A stretch of DNA of 64,000 bases from an uncultured Alphaproteobacteria bacterium (GTDB taxonomy: Bacteria; Pseudomonadota; Alphaproteobacteria; HIMB59; GCA-002718135), in contig CACMKZ010000003.1 in the NCBI GenBank assembly GCA_902614375.1, positions 1 through 64,000 of the forward strand, written 5' to 3'. The notes beneath the pieces are model-generated. The model made no database searches and was not told the origin of the DNA. It saw only the letters and a program-made list of their open reading frames with translations. This document shows, one piece after another, positions 46,193 through 54,400 of this stretch (positions are counted from its first letter, which is position 1; the number at the start of each line of letters is the position of its first letter). The position numbers and the translations under genes were made by a program.

Positions 46193-47164
46193 ATGTCAAT
46201 TAATATTACATCTAGATTAGCCAAATTCGATGAACTTATTCCTAGTAATATACCATTTGTTGAGGGAAAACTAAAAGGTCATCAAGATAGGAAAAATTAT
46301 TCAGTTATAGGACCTGGTGTAAGTGAAGATGCTAAACAAAATGTTAAAATAGCTGAAGAACATGGCTTTAATATTGGTGCTGTCAGTGCTGCGCCGATGA
46401 ATGGCTCTGGATTACATAGTCACACAACAGCAGAAGTTTTTATAATTCACTCAGGTGCTTGGCGTTTTTATTGGGGTGTTGATGGCACAGAAGGAGAAGT
46501 AATACTAAAAAAAGGTGACATCGCTTCTTTTCCTACAAACATGTTTAGGGGTTTTCAAAATGTAAGTGATGAAGAAGCTTTAATGTTTGTTGTGTTAGGT
46601 GAAAATGATCCAGGCGTTATTACTTGGACACCTAAACTTTTAAAAGATGCAAAAGAATCTGGCATGGTATTAATGAATGATAATTCTTTAATCGACACAG
46701 AGAAGGAAAAAATATCAGATGAAACTAAAATTATTCAGCCACTAGAAGATAATGAATTAGAGAGTTTCGATCATTACTCTTCAGAAGACATAGAAAAGTT
46801 TGTTATTCGATTTAATGATAAAGATAAATATTTTGTCGATGATGATAACTATCAATCTAATAAAATTATCAACTACATTGATCAGTTTCGAATTCATGAT
46901 AAATCTTTTACCCCTAATATACCTCATGTAACAGGTTTTAGCCTTTCACTTCTCAACGGCAAGAGTGCTCATATACATGAATACAAACTGGAGAAATCAG
47001 AAGTGTATCATTGTTTATCTGGTGAATGGGAAATAGATTGTGATGGAGACAAAGTTGTAATTAAAGAAAAAGATACTTTTTCTGTTCCAAAAAATTCACT
47101 TCGTTCAATAAGACAGATAAGTGATCATGATGGTAATTTATTTATAATACGACAAACTAATTAA
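46193..47164 (+). CDS. bicupin protein of the SnoaL cluster
   Basis: 323 residues with two cupin domains. The first (about 55-150) has the metal-binding pattern GSGLHSHTTAEVFIIHSG followed by KGDIASFPTNMFRG; the second (about 235-320) has SAHIHEYKLEKSEVYHCLSG and KEKDTFSVPKNSLRS. Both keep HxH and a downstream Glu, so both may bind metal. This resembles gentisate dioxygenase-like or auxin-binding-type bicupins, but I cannot name a substrate. First gene of bicupin-SnoaL-MetE-like, controlled by the operator at 46140. Confidence 0.82.
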   Translation: MSINITSRLAKFDELIPSNIPFVEGKLKGHQDRKNYSVIGPGVSEDAKQNVKIAEEHGFNIGAVSAAPMNGSGLHSHTTAEVFIIHSGAWRFYWGVDGTEGEVILKKGDIASFPTNMFRGFQNVSDEEALMFVVLGENDPGVITWTPKLLKDAKESGMVLMNDNSLIDTEKEKISDETKIIQPLEDNELESFDHYSSEDIEKFVIRFNDKDKYFVDDDNYQSNKIINYIDQFRIHDKSFTPNIPHVTGFSLSLLNGKSAHIHEYKLEKSEVYHCLSGEWEIDCDGDKVVIKEKDTFSVPKNSLRSIRQISDHDGNLFIIRQTN

Positions 47165-47175
47165 ATATTAATTAT

Positions 47176-48168
47176 ATGAAAGGATTTGATGCACAATTCA
47201 AAGATTTTCCTGATTATATTTTAAAGATCACATATCAAATTTGGGAAAAAAACGATGTTGAAGCAATAAGAGATTATTATGCTGATACTCCAAATGTAAG
47301 CCTCCCCACACCTACAAGATCTCCATCTGGAGTAATTTATGGTGCAGACCCAGTAATTGAAAGTACCTATGCTAGTAAAAAACTATTTCCCGATAGAACA
47401 CTTTTAGGTGAAGATATAATTTGGACAGGAAATGATGATGAGGGATATTTTTCATCGCATCGCATTTTGTCAACCTCTACTCATTCTGTTGATGGGATGT
47501 ATGGGAAAGCAACAGGAAAAAAACTATATTACCGAACTATCGCTGATTGTGCATGCATGAATAATCAAGTTTATGATGAGTGGCTTGTGAGAGATCAAGG
47601 AGCAATTGTGAGACAAATTGGAATTGACCCCAAGAAATTTGCAAGCAATCTTATTAAAGATGAGGGTGGTCCTGAAAAAGCTAGTAAACCCTTTGATGAA
47701 AATACACCTGTTAAATCAATTTATAAATCTCCTATATTAGCATCTGGTAACATTGGAGAATTATATGCAAATATATTAACCTCTATTATGAACATCAATT
47801 TAGAGAAAACAATAAATGATAATTATGACAGAGCCATACAGCAATTTCAACCAGGGGGAAATACTCACTATGGTAGAGAGGAGGTAATAAAATTTTGGAA
47901 ACAATTAAGAGATGCTTTTCCTAACGCACTGTTCTCCGTTGAGCACATTGCTTTTAAAGAAGAAAAATATGAACCTAAAAAAGCTTCAGTTCGATGGTCT
48001 ATGGTAGGTAAACATGAAGGAGATGGTCTTTTTGGGAAAGCCTCTAATTCGAAAATTTATATAATGGGTATTAATCATGTTGAATTTGGAGAAAGAGGTA
48101 TTAAAAATGAATGGGTTCTCTATGATGAAACTATGATCTGGAAACAGATTTTATTAAAAACAGGTTAA
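47176..48168 (+). CDS. tandem SnoaL/NTF2-like protein, type B (first copy)
   Basis: 330 residues, two SnoaL-like domains. Begins MKGFDAQFKDFPDYILKI and has YYADTPNVSLPTPT, LGEDIIWTGNDDEGYFSSH, then a linker to a second domain with FKEEKYEPKKASVRWSMVG and NEWVLYDETMIW. It is the twin of the 50.4-kb gene (same MKGF start and similar domain boundaries), so duplication within the cluster is likely. Lies between the bicupin and the MetE-like gene (11- and 5-bp gaps), and all three are probably one transcript. Function unknown. Confidence 0.8.
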   Translation: MKGFDAQFKDFPDYILKITYQIWEKNDVEAIRDYYADTPNVSLPTPTRSPSGVIYGADPVIESTYASKKLFPDRTLLGEDIIWTGNDDEGYFSSHRILSTSTHSVDGMYGKATGKKLYYRTIADCACMNNQVYDEWLVRDQGAIVRQIGIDPKKFASNLIKDEGGPEKASKPFDENTPVKSIYKSPILASGNIGELYANILTSIMNINLEKTINDNYDRAIQQFQPGGNTHYGREEVIKFWKQLRDAFPNALFSVEHIAFKEEKYEPKKASVRWSMVGKHEGDGLFGKASNSKIYIMGINHVEFGERGIKNEWVLYDETMIWKQILLKTG

Positions 48169-48173
48169 TTTAA

Positions 48174-49301
48174 ATGTCTAATATTTTAACAACACATGTT
48201 GGAAGTCTTCCTAGATCAAAAGAACTTTCAGAATTTTTATTTGCAAAAGATAAAGGAGAGAAATTTAGTCAAAGTAGTTTTGATGAAGTATTAAAAAATA
48301 ACGTGGAAAGTGTTGTTAAGAGTCAACTTGATGTTGGAATTGATTTTGTCAGTGATGGGGAGATGAGTAAAATTAGCTACGCTACATATATTAAAGACAG
48401 AATTGATGGGTTCTCAGGTGAAAGCGAAAGAAGAGCACCTGCTGATCTTGATGATTTTCCAGAATACAAAGAAAAGATTGCTAAAAGTGGTGGCACGCCA
48501 ACTTATACTAGACCATGTTGTACAAACGAATTAAAAGTAAAAGATGAAACGTCTCTTCTACAGGACATAAATAATTTTAAAAATTCACTTGATAAACTTA
48601 ATCACCGACATGCATTTATGAACTCAGCATCACCTGGCGTCATAAATGTTTTTATGCCAAATAAATTTTATAGTACCGAAGATGAATATTTGGATAAATT
48701 ATCTAATATTATGGCTAAAGAATATGAGCTAATAACAAAATCAGATATCCAAGTTCAATTAGATTGCCCAGATCTTGCTTTAGCAAGACATATGAATTTT
48801 AAAAATTTATCTGAATATGAGTTTATAAAACGTGCAGAACTACAAATTGAATGCCTAAACTCAGCATTATCTAATGTAGATGTTGAGCAAACTAGAATGC
48901 ATATATGTTGGGGCAATTATGAAGGACCCCATACACACGATATTGCTCTAGAGAAAATATTACCTATAATTTTGAAATCAAAGATAAAATACTTTCTCAT
49001 TGAATCTTCTAATCCTAGGCACGCACATGAATGGAAAGTTTTTCAAGATATAAAGTTACCAAAAGATAAAGTCTTAGTACCAGGTGTAATCGACTCAACC
49101 TCTAATTTTGTTGAACATCCAGAAGTTGTTGCAGATAGATTAATTCAGTTTTCTACAGTCATTCCAAAAGATCAATTAATGGCAGGGACAGATTGTGGTT
49201 TTAGTACATTTGCTGGTTTTGGAAAAATTGATGAAAAAATTTGTTATGAAAAGCTTCATGCATTAGTTGAGGGTACTAAACTTGCCTCAAAAGTTATCTA
49301 A
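48174..49301 (+). CDS. MetE-core-like zinc methyltransferase family protein (first copy)
   Basis: 375 residues corresponding to the C-terminal catalytic barrel of cobalamin-independent methionine synthase (COG0620), without its N-terminal half. Starts ILTTHVGSLPRSKELSEF; zinc ligands can be matched: His and Cys in RMHICWGNYEGPH, Glu in YFLIESSNPRHAHEW and Cys in MAGTDCGFSTFAGFG. The family activates thiols; besides methionine synthesis it includes epoxyalkane:coenzyme M transferase. Being inside the SnoaL operon, it may act on a C-S or methylated compound rather than make methionine. Substrate unknown. Confidence 0.82.
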   Translation: MSNILTTHVGSLPRSKELSEFLFAKDKGEKFSQSSFDEVLKNNVESVVKSQLDVGIDFVSDGEMSKISYATYIKDRIDGFSGESERRAPADLDDFPEYKEKIAKSGGTPTYTRPCCTNELKVKDETSLLQDINNFKNSLDKLNHRHAFMNSASPGVINVFMPNKFYSTEDEYLDKLSNIMAKEYELITKSDIQVQLDCPDLALARHMNFKNLSEYEFIKRAELQIECLNSALSNVDVEQTRMHICWGNYEGPHTHDIALEKILPIILKSKIKYFLIESSNPRHAHEWKVFQDIKLPKDKVLVPGVIDSTSNFVEHPEVVADRLIQFSTVIPKDQLMAGTDCGFSTFAGFGKIDEKICYEKLHALVEGTKLASKVI

Positions 49302-50306
49302 TTACTGATTTAAAAATTTTGCTCTTTCTAAAAGATCCACTCCTAGTTTTTTTAAAAAATGTAAATGATCAATAAAGATCCAGTTTTCAGCTAGTTTATC
49401 TCCATCTCTTCGATATAAATCTACAACTCTCATTTCTGATTCAATATCACTTGCATTTGTTAATCCTAAATATTCTCCTTTAGGTTTCATAATTAAATTT
49501 GGCCAACCAAACCAACCTCCAAGATCATCTTCAGAGCTACTAAGTATGTGTCCATTGAAACGAACAAACTCTAAACCATCTTGAAATGGTTTTGTGTGAC
49601 CTTTTTGATAACCATCAATAGTATATGAAGCCCCTATACCTCCTGGTCCCCACCAAATCATGTCATTATGCCAATCTAATTCTAATTCTTCTTTATAAGA
49701 TTGCATTTTGGATCCTTTAACAAGTCGATCGCGCATTCTATGAATTAAATCCAATGTTTTTTGACTTTCACTTTCATTAGAAATATCAAATTTTAAACCT
49801 TTATGATTCATTGGCCCTGGTGTTACACAAACGAGACCTGTAGATTCAGGAATTATAGAAAGACCTAGTTGCTGCATTAAATTCATTACATCTAAAAAAA
49901 TTGCTCCTTCAGTAATTTTATTATTCTCCACTTTATAAAATTCAGCAAATCTTAATAAAGTAGATTTATAATTTGGTTTAAGACCTACAAACGGTTTATT
50001 AAAAACACCCATGAAATGACCCATGCTGGAGATCCATTTCCCTTTATTTTTATCTAATGAATTTATCCCAGCATAAAATATATCTAATCGACGTTGTATA
50101 GGTGAAAATGAATCTTTAATTGGTTTCCAAAGATTATTAGCAACAAGATCTATACTACCTAGTTCGTTGAATGGGTGGGTACATTTCATACTAAAATCTT
50201 CTGATGCGTATTTGGATATAACTTCAGATAATGAATCAATGTTGCAACTATTTATTTCATTAAAATAATCTAATACTAATTTTTTTTCTGCTTGGAGATC
50301 AGTCAT
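49302..50306 (-). CDS. tandem SnoaL/NTF2-like protein, type A (second copy)
   Basis: 334 residues with two NTF2-like domains. The second domain begins with LDWHNDMIWWGPGGIGAS, matching the pocket strand of the 45-kb gene and of the single-domain gene at 51.5 kb; later LGGWFGWPNLIMKPKGEY and ESEMRVVDLYRRDGD correspond to the same fold positions. Single-gene unit on the minus strand; its stop abuts the stop of the MetE-like gene. Its promoter faces the 50.4-kb gene across the operator at 50343. Confidence 0.8.
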   Translation of the reverse strand: MTDLQAEKKLVLDYFNEINSCNIDSLSEVISKYASEDFSMKCTHPFNELGSIDLVANNLWKPIKDSFSPIQRRLDIFYAGINSLDKNKGKWISSMGHFMGVFNKPFVGLKPNYKSTLLRFAEFYKVENNKITEGAIFLDVMNLMQQLGLSIIPESTGLVCVTPGPMNHKGLKFDISNESESQKTLDLIHRMRDRLVKGSKMQSYKEELELDWHNDMIWWGPGGIGASYTIDGYQKGHTKPFQDGLEFVRFNGHILSSSEDDLGGWFGWPNLIMKPKGEYLGLTNASDIESEMRVVDLYRRDGDKLAENWIFIDHLHFLKKLGVDLLERAKFLNQ

Positions 50307-50342
50307 TCCATTTTGATTATATTAATAAACTAAAAAAGACAA

Positions 50343-50360
50343 TATTCATTTTTTTGAATA
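50343..50360. promoter_or_regulatory. operator copy 2: TATTCA-N6-TGAATA
   Basis: TATTCA TTTTTT TGAATA in the 107-bp divergent region between the two SnoaL genes. Identical half-sites and spacing to the copies at 46140 and 52990. A weaker relative (ATTTCA TTGCTT TGAAAT) follows three bases later at 50363-50380 with the same 6-bp spacer, so a pair of sites may be bound cooperatively. Confidence 0.75.
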
Positions 50361-50362
50361 AA

Positions 50363-50380
50363 ATTTCATTGCTTTGAAAT
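50363..50380. promoter_or_regulatory. degenerate second operator: ATTTCA-N6-TGAAAT
   Basis: Perfect inverted repeat with a 6-bp spacer that shares TTCA and TGAA cores with the three main sites. It is 20 bp downstream of the copy-2 operator, about two helical turns, which suits binding on the same DNA face. Weaker evidence because the outer bases differ. Confidence 0.45.
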
Positions 50381-50413
50381 ATTTTTAAATGTATCTCATT
50401 ACAAATACAAATT

Positions 50414-51553
50414 ATGAAATTTAATAAAATTATAGATAAAAGACCAGAAGCCCTTCAAGATCATCATATGCCTAAGAGTTATGATATTTCATTAAAAGCA
50501 TACGGTGGTGGAGGAACAGCTAAGTCATTAAATCCAAAACCAAAAAAACTTAAACATCAATCAATGAAGGGGTTTGAGGATCAGTATAAAAATATAATCG
50601 ATTATATTGTAAGGATTACATATCAAATCTGGGAAGAAAAAAATATTGGCTACATCTATGACACCTACAGTAAAGATTGCAGAGTTTGGGATGAATTTGG
50701 TTTACAATCTGGATTTGAAAAAATAGTAGCTGATACTGTACACACAAACAACGCCTTTCCAGATATTCGATTATTTGCAGATGAAGTTATTTGGGCAGGG
50801 GATGAAAATGCAAGTTTTCATACTTCGCATAGAACAATTATTACTGGAACAAATACAGGATTTAGCAAATTTTCCAAACCAACTGGTAAAAAAGTAAGAT
50901 TATTTTGTATTGCTAATTGTGTAGCCAAAAATAATGAAATTTATTACGAAAATGTTGTCTACGATACAGCAGGTTTAATTAAACAACTCGGATTAGATTT
51001 AAATCAGGTTGCCAAGCAACTTGTTGATGAGGGAATTGCAGGACCCTATGCCCCTCATTTTAAAAACTTTAAACCAACAAGAAATATTTCTAAATTAAAA
51101 CCAATTAGTTTTGATATTCCAGATAAAATTACAAATGTAAGAGAGTTTGTTCATGCAGTTTATGATACAATTTGGAATAGACGAAACTTTTCTGCAATAA
51201 ATAAAGCATACTCGAGTAAGGTAGAATTTGAAGGTTCAACTGGTCGTAAATTTAAAGGAATTTTTCAATTAAGAAAATTTATAATTTCACTTTTAGCTTC
51301 ATTTCCTGATCTTGCACTTAGTATTGAAGATTTATACTGGATGGGAAATACAAAAGACGGTTATTTAGTATCGGTTCGTTGGGGCGCAGTAGGAACGCAT
51401 AAAGGGAATGGTTCGTATGGCCAACCATCTAATAGAGAAGTGTATTTGTGGGGAATCACTCAATGGGAAATTAAAAATAATAAAATTATTAAAGAGTGGA
51501 CTGGTTTTAATGAGCTTGCAATTCTAATGCAAATTTTGGGAGATAAAAAATGA
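50414..51553 (+). CDS. tandem SnoaL/NTF2-like protein, type B (second copy)
   Basis: 379 residues, with a 52-residue basic N-terminal extension (rich in Lys, Gly and Pro) absent from its 47-kb twin, then MKGFEDQYKNIIDYIV and two SnoaL-like domains (about 60-200 and 235-375; second contains YLVSVRWGAVGTHKGNG and REVYLWGITQWEI). Start at 50414 has no strong ribosome-binding site; an internal ATG at the MKGF motif (near 50573) would give a protein equal in size to the twin. Overlaps the next gene by ATGA. Function unknown. Confidence 0.78.
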   Translation: MKFNKIIDKRPEALQDHHMPKSYDISLKAYGGGGTAKSLNPKPKKLKHQSMKGFEDQYKNIIDYIVRITYQIWEEKNIGYIYDTYSKDCRVWDEFGLQSGFEKIVADTVHTNNAFPDIRLFADEVIWAGDENASFHTSHRTIITGTNTGFSKFSKPTGKKVRLFCIANCVAKNNEIYYENVVYDTAGLIKQLGLDLNQVAKQLVDEGIAGPYAPHFKNFKPTRNISKLKPISFDIPDKITNVREFVHAVYDTIWNRRNFSAINKAYSSKVEFEGSTGRKFKGIFQLRKFIISLLASFPDLALSIEDLYWMGNTKDGYLVSVRWGAVGTHKGNGSYGQPSNREVYLWGITQWEIKNNKIIKEWTGFNELAILMQILGDKK

Positions 51554-51969
51554 CTTTAGATGAAAGTAAAAAATTATTAGCTGATATGTATGAAGCACTT
51601 AATGCTCAAGATCTAGAAGCACAACACAAATACTGGCATGATGATATGGTCTGGCATGGTCCTCCAGGTTTTGGTGATATCCATGGTATAGATAATTTTA
51701 AATATAAAGTTCTAAAACCTTTTTATGAAGCATTTCCAGATTATCATGTAAAAAATGATATTGTGGTTGCTGAAGGTGAGTGGATTAGTGCAACGGGATT
51801 TCTAACAGGCACACATAGTGGAACATATCTTGGAGTAGAGCCAACAGGCAAATCTATCAAAATGCAATTTTCAGATTTTTGGACCATTAAAGACGGAAAG
51901 TTTTTAGATAATTACGTTATGGTAGATAATCATGGTGTTTTCGAACAGATGGGATTAAAATTTAAATAA
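51550..51969 (+). CDS. single-domain SnoaL-like protein (type C)
   Basis: 139 residues, one NTF2-like domain with YWHDDMVWHGPPGFGDIHG, FPDYHVKNDIVVAEGEWIS and GVEPTGKSIKMQFSDFW. The pocket strand WHDDMVWHGPPG matches the second-domain strand of the type A proteins. Its size and motif GTYLGVEPTGK are those of typical SnoaL-like polyketide cyclase or ester cyclase annotations. Translationally coupled to the preceding type B gene, so the two products may form a complex. Confidence 0.85.
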   Translation: MTLDESKKLLADMYEALNAQDLEAQHKYWHDDMVWHGPPGFGDIHGIDNFKYKVLKPFYEAFPDYHVKNDIVVAEGEWISATGFLTGTHSGTYLGVEPTGKSIKMQFSDFWTIKDGKFLDNYVMVDNHGVFEQMGLKFK

Positions 51970-51970
51970 A

Positions 51971-52969
51971 TTATTTTGTAGTTTTTCTTTTTATAAGTCT
52001 TCCCTGTACAATATGATTTATAGGTTCAAAATCTGGATCCTTAATAAATTCATTTATTAATTGAGTTGCTAGTTTTGACATTTGTCTAATAGGCTGTCTG
52101 ACAGTTGTCAGGTTATATGATTCCCATGATGACATAGATATATCGTCATAACCAATAATTTCTAATTGAGAAGGTGTTTTTAATGAAGTATTTTTTTTAA
52201 TATAATCTAAACACCCAAATGCCATTGTGTCATCAGCGCAAAATATTGCACTTATGTTTTTATTAAAAATTTTTTCAGTTGCTTGATATCCACCTTCATA
52301 AGTAAAAAAACCTTTTTCAATATTTAATTTAATTTTTTTATTATTTTTAAGATAATTTTTAAAACCTTTGCATCGCTCATCGCTAACAAAAGATCCTTTT
52401 GGCCCTTCAATGAGGCCAATATTTTTATGGTTTTTCTTTATAAAATATTCTGCAACTATTTCTCCTCCATTACGATGATCACACGCAACGGAACTTATTG
52501 TTGGTATATTCCAACTTCTATTATAGGCAATAAACTGTATTCTTTTTTGATTGCAATCTTCAACAAATTTTTCAGTAGGTTTTGTGGCTGATATTATAGC
52601 AATAAGTTTTTCTTTTAAGTATGGCTGTATTAATTTTTCATCTAATTCTTCACCATCATCAGTCGTAATTAATAAAATTCTAAAGCCTCCATTCCTAAGT
52701 GCTTCATGTAACTCAATTAAAACTTCTGGATAATATCTGCTTGTAACGTAAGGTAAAATGACAGCCACTAATCCACTATCATCACTAGATACTGAATTAG
52801 AAGATATATTAGGTGCTTTATATTTTAATTTTCTAGCTGCTTCCAAGACTCTCAACTTTGTCCTGCTAGAAATGCTTGCACCTTTAGTAAAACATCTGGA
52901 AACTGCTGATTGGGATACTCCTGCTAATTTTGCTACGTCCTGTGATGTCGCAGTCTTTTTAAAACTCAT
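51971..52969 (-). CDS. LacI-family transcriptional regulator
   Basis: 332 residues: N-terminal helix-turn-helix TSQDVAKLAGVSQSAVSR near residues 7-24 with hinge region, then a periplasmic-binding-protein-like effector domain (about 65-332) containing GLVAVILPYVTSRYYPEVL and GYDDISMSSWESYNLTTVRQP. Typical of regulators sensing sugars or polyols. It is divergent from the ABC-importer operon, with the TATTCA-N6-TGAATA site between them, making it the prime candidate to bind all three sites. Effector unknown. Confidence 0.92.
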   Translation of the reverse strand: MSFKKTATSQDVAKLAGVSQSAVSRCFTKGASISSRTKLRVLEAARKLKYKAPNISSNSVSSDDSGLVAVILPYVTSRYYPEVLIELHEALRNGGFRILLITTDDGEELDEKLIQPYLKEKLIAIISATKPTEKFVEDCNQKRIQFIAYNRSWNIPTISSVACDHRNGGEIVAEYFIKKNHKNIGLIEGPKGSFVSDERCKGFKNYLKNNKKIKLNIEKGFFTYEGGYQATEKIFNKNISAIFCADDTMAFGCLDYIKKNTSLKTPSQLEIIGYDDISMSSWESYNLTTVRQPIRQMSKLATQLINEFIKDPDFEPINHIVQGRLIKRKTTK

Positions 52970-52989
52970 GAATTATCCCCCCATTTCAA

Positions 52990-53007
52990 TATTCAAAATC
53001 TTGAATA
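52990..53007. promoter_or_regulatory. operator copy 3: TATTCA-N6-TGAATA
   Basis: TATTCA AAATCT TGAATA lies 20 bp from the LacI-family start and about 92 bp before the binding-protein gene; the symmetry extends by one A/T pair on each side. Same half-sites and spacing as at 46140 and 50343. Position suits autoregulation and control of the importer operon. Confidence 0.75.
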
Positions 53008-53063
53008 TCAATTCATATTATTGCATTATTTTCTAATACCAATATAAAGGATTTATACTTAAA

Positions 53064-53076
53064 TGTGAATTTCACA
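53064..53076. promoter_or_regulatory. short inverted repeat TGTGAA-T-TTCACA before the importer operon
   Basis: A perfect 6-bp inverted repeat around one base, 23 bp before the binding-protein ATG. Its sequence differs from the TATTCA sites. It may be a second regulator site or part of the transcript leader. Low certainty. Confidence 0.35.
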
Positions 53077-53098
53077 CTTTATTAATAAGGGGAAATAT

Positions 53099-54334
53099 AT
53101 GAAAAAACTATTAATAGCTCTATTGTTCACATTTGTTAGCACAAGTGCATACGCCGGCGGGCATTCACCTTGTGGAGTAACAGATGGATCAATAAAGATT
53201 CTAGCAAACGAATTTACAACATACAGAATTTTCATGGATGAAGTAAAAAGTTGTGCAGGACCTAGTGCAGATTTTTCTGTAACTCATTCCGTTGATCATA
53301 ATAAATTACAAGTTGCGGCCCTATCAGCTAACCCAGCTGAATTCTCTGCTAAACTTGTAACTAATGGTTCAATTACAACTTTAATGAATGATAACTTAAT
53401 TCGTCCACTTGATGATTTAGTTGCTAAATACGGAAGTGCATTACAAGACAATCAAAAAATCGTGATTGATGGAAAGATCTATGCAATAGCTTTCATGGCT
53501 AATGCTCAGCATCTTTGGTACAGAGAAAGTATTCTTAATGATTTAGGTATCGCAGTTCCTTCAACATATGAAGAAGTAATTGCAGCTGCAGAAAAAATTA
53601 AAGCTTCTGGTAAAATGGCTAACCCATATGCTGGTGCTTTTAAATCTGGATGGAACCTAGGTCAAGAGTTCGTAAACATGTACCTTGGTCATGGAGGTGA
53701 TTTCTTTAAAGCTGGAACAGCTGAAGTTAGTGTAAATAACGCTAAAGGTGTAGCTGCTCTTAACATGCTTAAAAGATTAACAGAAGTAAGTAACCCTGAT
53801 TTCTTAACTCAAGATACAAATGCAGTTAAAGAAGAATGGGAGTCTGGTAATGTTGCATTAATGCATATCTGGAATTCAGGTGCAGCTTCATTGTTAGATG
53901 ATGAAGGTGATCAAGCAATTAAAGCTGATACTAGATTAGCTCCTTCTCCATCTGTAGGTGGTGGAAGTAAACCAGCAACAACTCTATGGTGGGATGGATT
54001 TGGAATTGCAACAAATACTTCTGATGAAAATGCAGAAGCATCTTTTAGAGCTCTTTTAGGTGCAGCAACTTCAACAGAAATGGCAAATGCTAATCCAAAT
54101 GCAACAATTTGGTTGATTGATGGTTATTCGCCTGGAGATACAGCAGGACCAGTTGTTGATGCTGCTAACAGAGGTGCAACACCTTATCCAAGCTTACCAT
54201 ACATGAGTCTATTACATGGTGCTTTGAGTACAGAACTTGTTGAATTCCTTCAAGGAAATGAGTCTGCTGAAAAAGCATTAGCGGATGTAGAAGCTGCTTA
54301 TGTAGCAAAAGCTACTGAGCAAGGTTTTCTATAA
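53099..54334 (+). CDS. ABC importer solute-binding protein, family 1 (sugar-type)
   Basis: Periplasmic receptor of 411 residues. Signal peptide is KKLLIALLFTFVSTSAYAGG with cleavage after AYA; two early cysteines (CG at about 25 and the C near 58) could pair. Segments WYRESILNDLGIAVPSTYEEV, AFKSGWNLGQEF and TTLWWDGFGIATNTS are typical of MalE/UgpB-like family-1 binding proteins. The ligand is not predictable beyond a carbohydrate or polyol-like compound. AGGGGAAA ribosome-binding site 4 bases upstream indicates strong translation. A terminator follows. Confidence 0.93.
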   Translation: MKKLLIALLFTFVSTSAYAGGHSPCGVTDGSIKILANEFTTYRIFMDEVKSCAGPSADFSVTHSVDHNKLQVAALSANPAEFSAKLVTNGSITTLMNDNLIRPLDDLVAKYGSALQDNQKIVIDGKIYAIAFMANAQHLWYRESILNDLGIAVPSTYEEVIAAAEKIKASGKMANPYAGAFKSGWNLGQEFVNMYLGHGGDFFKAGTAEVSVNNAKGVAALNMLKRLTEVSNPDFLTQDTNAVKEEWESGNVALMHIWNSGAASLLDDEGDQAIKADTRLAPSPSVGGGSKPATTLWWDGFGIATNTSDENAEASFRALLGAATSTEMANANPNATIWLIDGYSPGDTAGPVVDAANRGATPYPSLPYMSLLHGALSTELVEFLQGNESAEKALADVEAAYVAKATEQGFL

Positions 54335-54354
54335 ACCGTATAATTATTTATGAT

Positions 54355-54388
54355 AAAGTGGAACATTATTATGTTCCACTTTTTTTTT
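54355..54388 (+). terminator. rho-independent terminator/attenuator between binding protein and permease
   Basis: AAAGTGGAACAT and its exact complement ATGTTCCACTTT form a 12-bp stem with loop TATT, followed by an unbroken run of T. It lies before the first permease gene, so it likely lets most transcripts end after the receptor gene and a minority read into the permeases, a common way to give receptor excess. Confidence 0.9.
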
Positions 54389-54400
54389 AGCAAGAAATAG

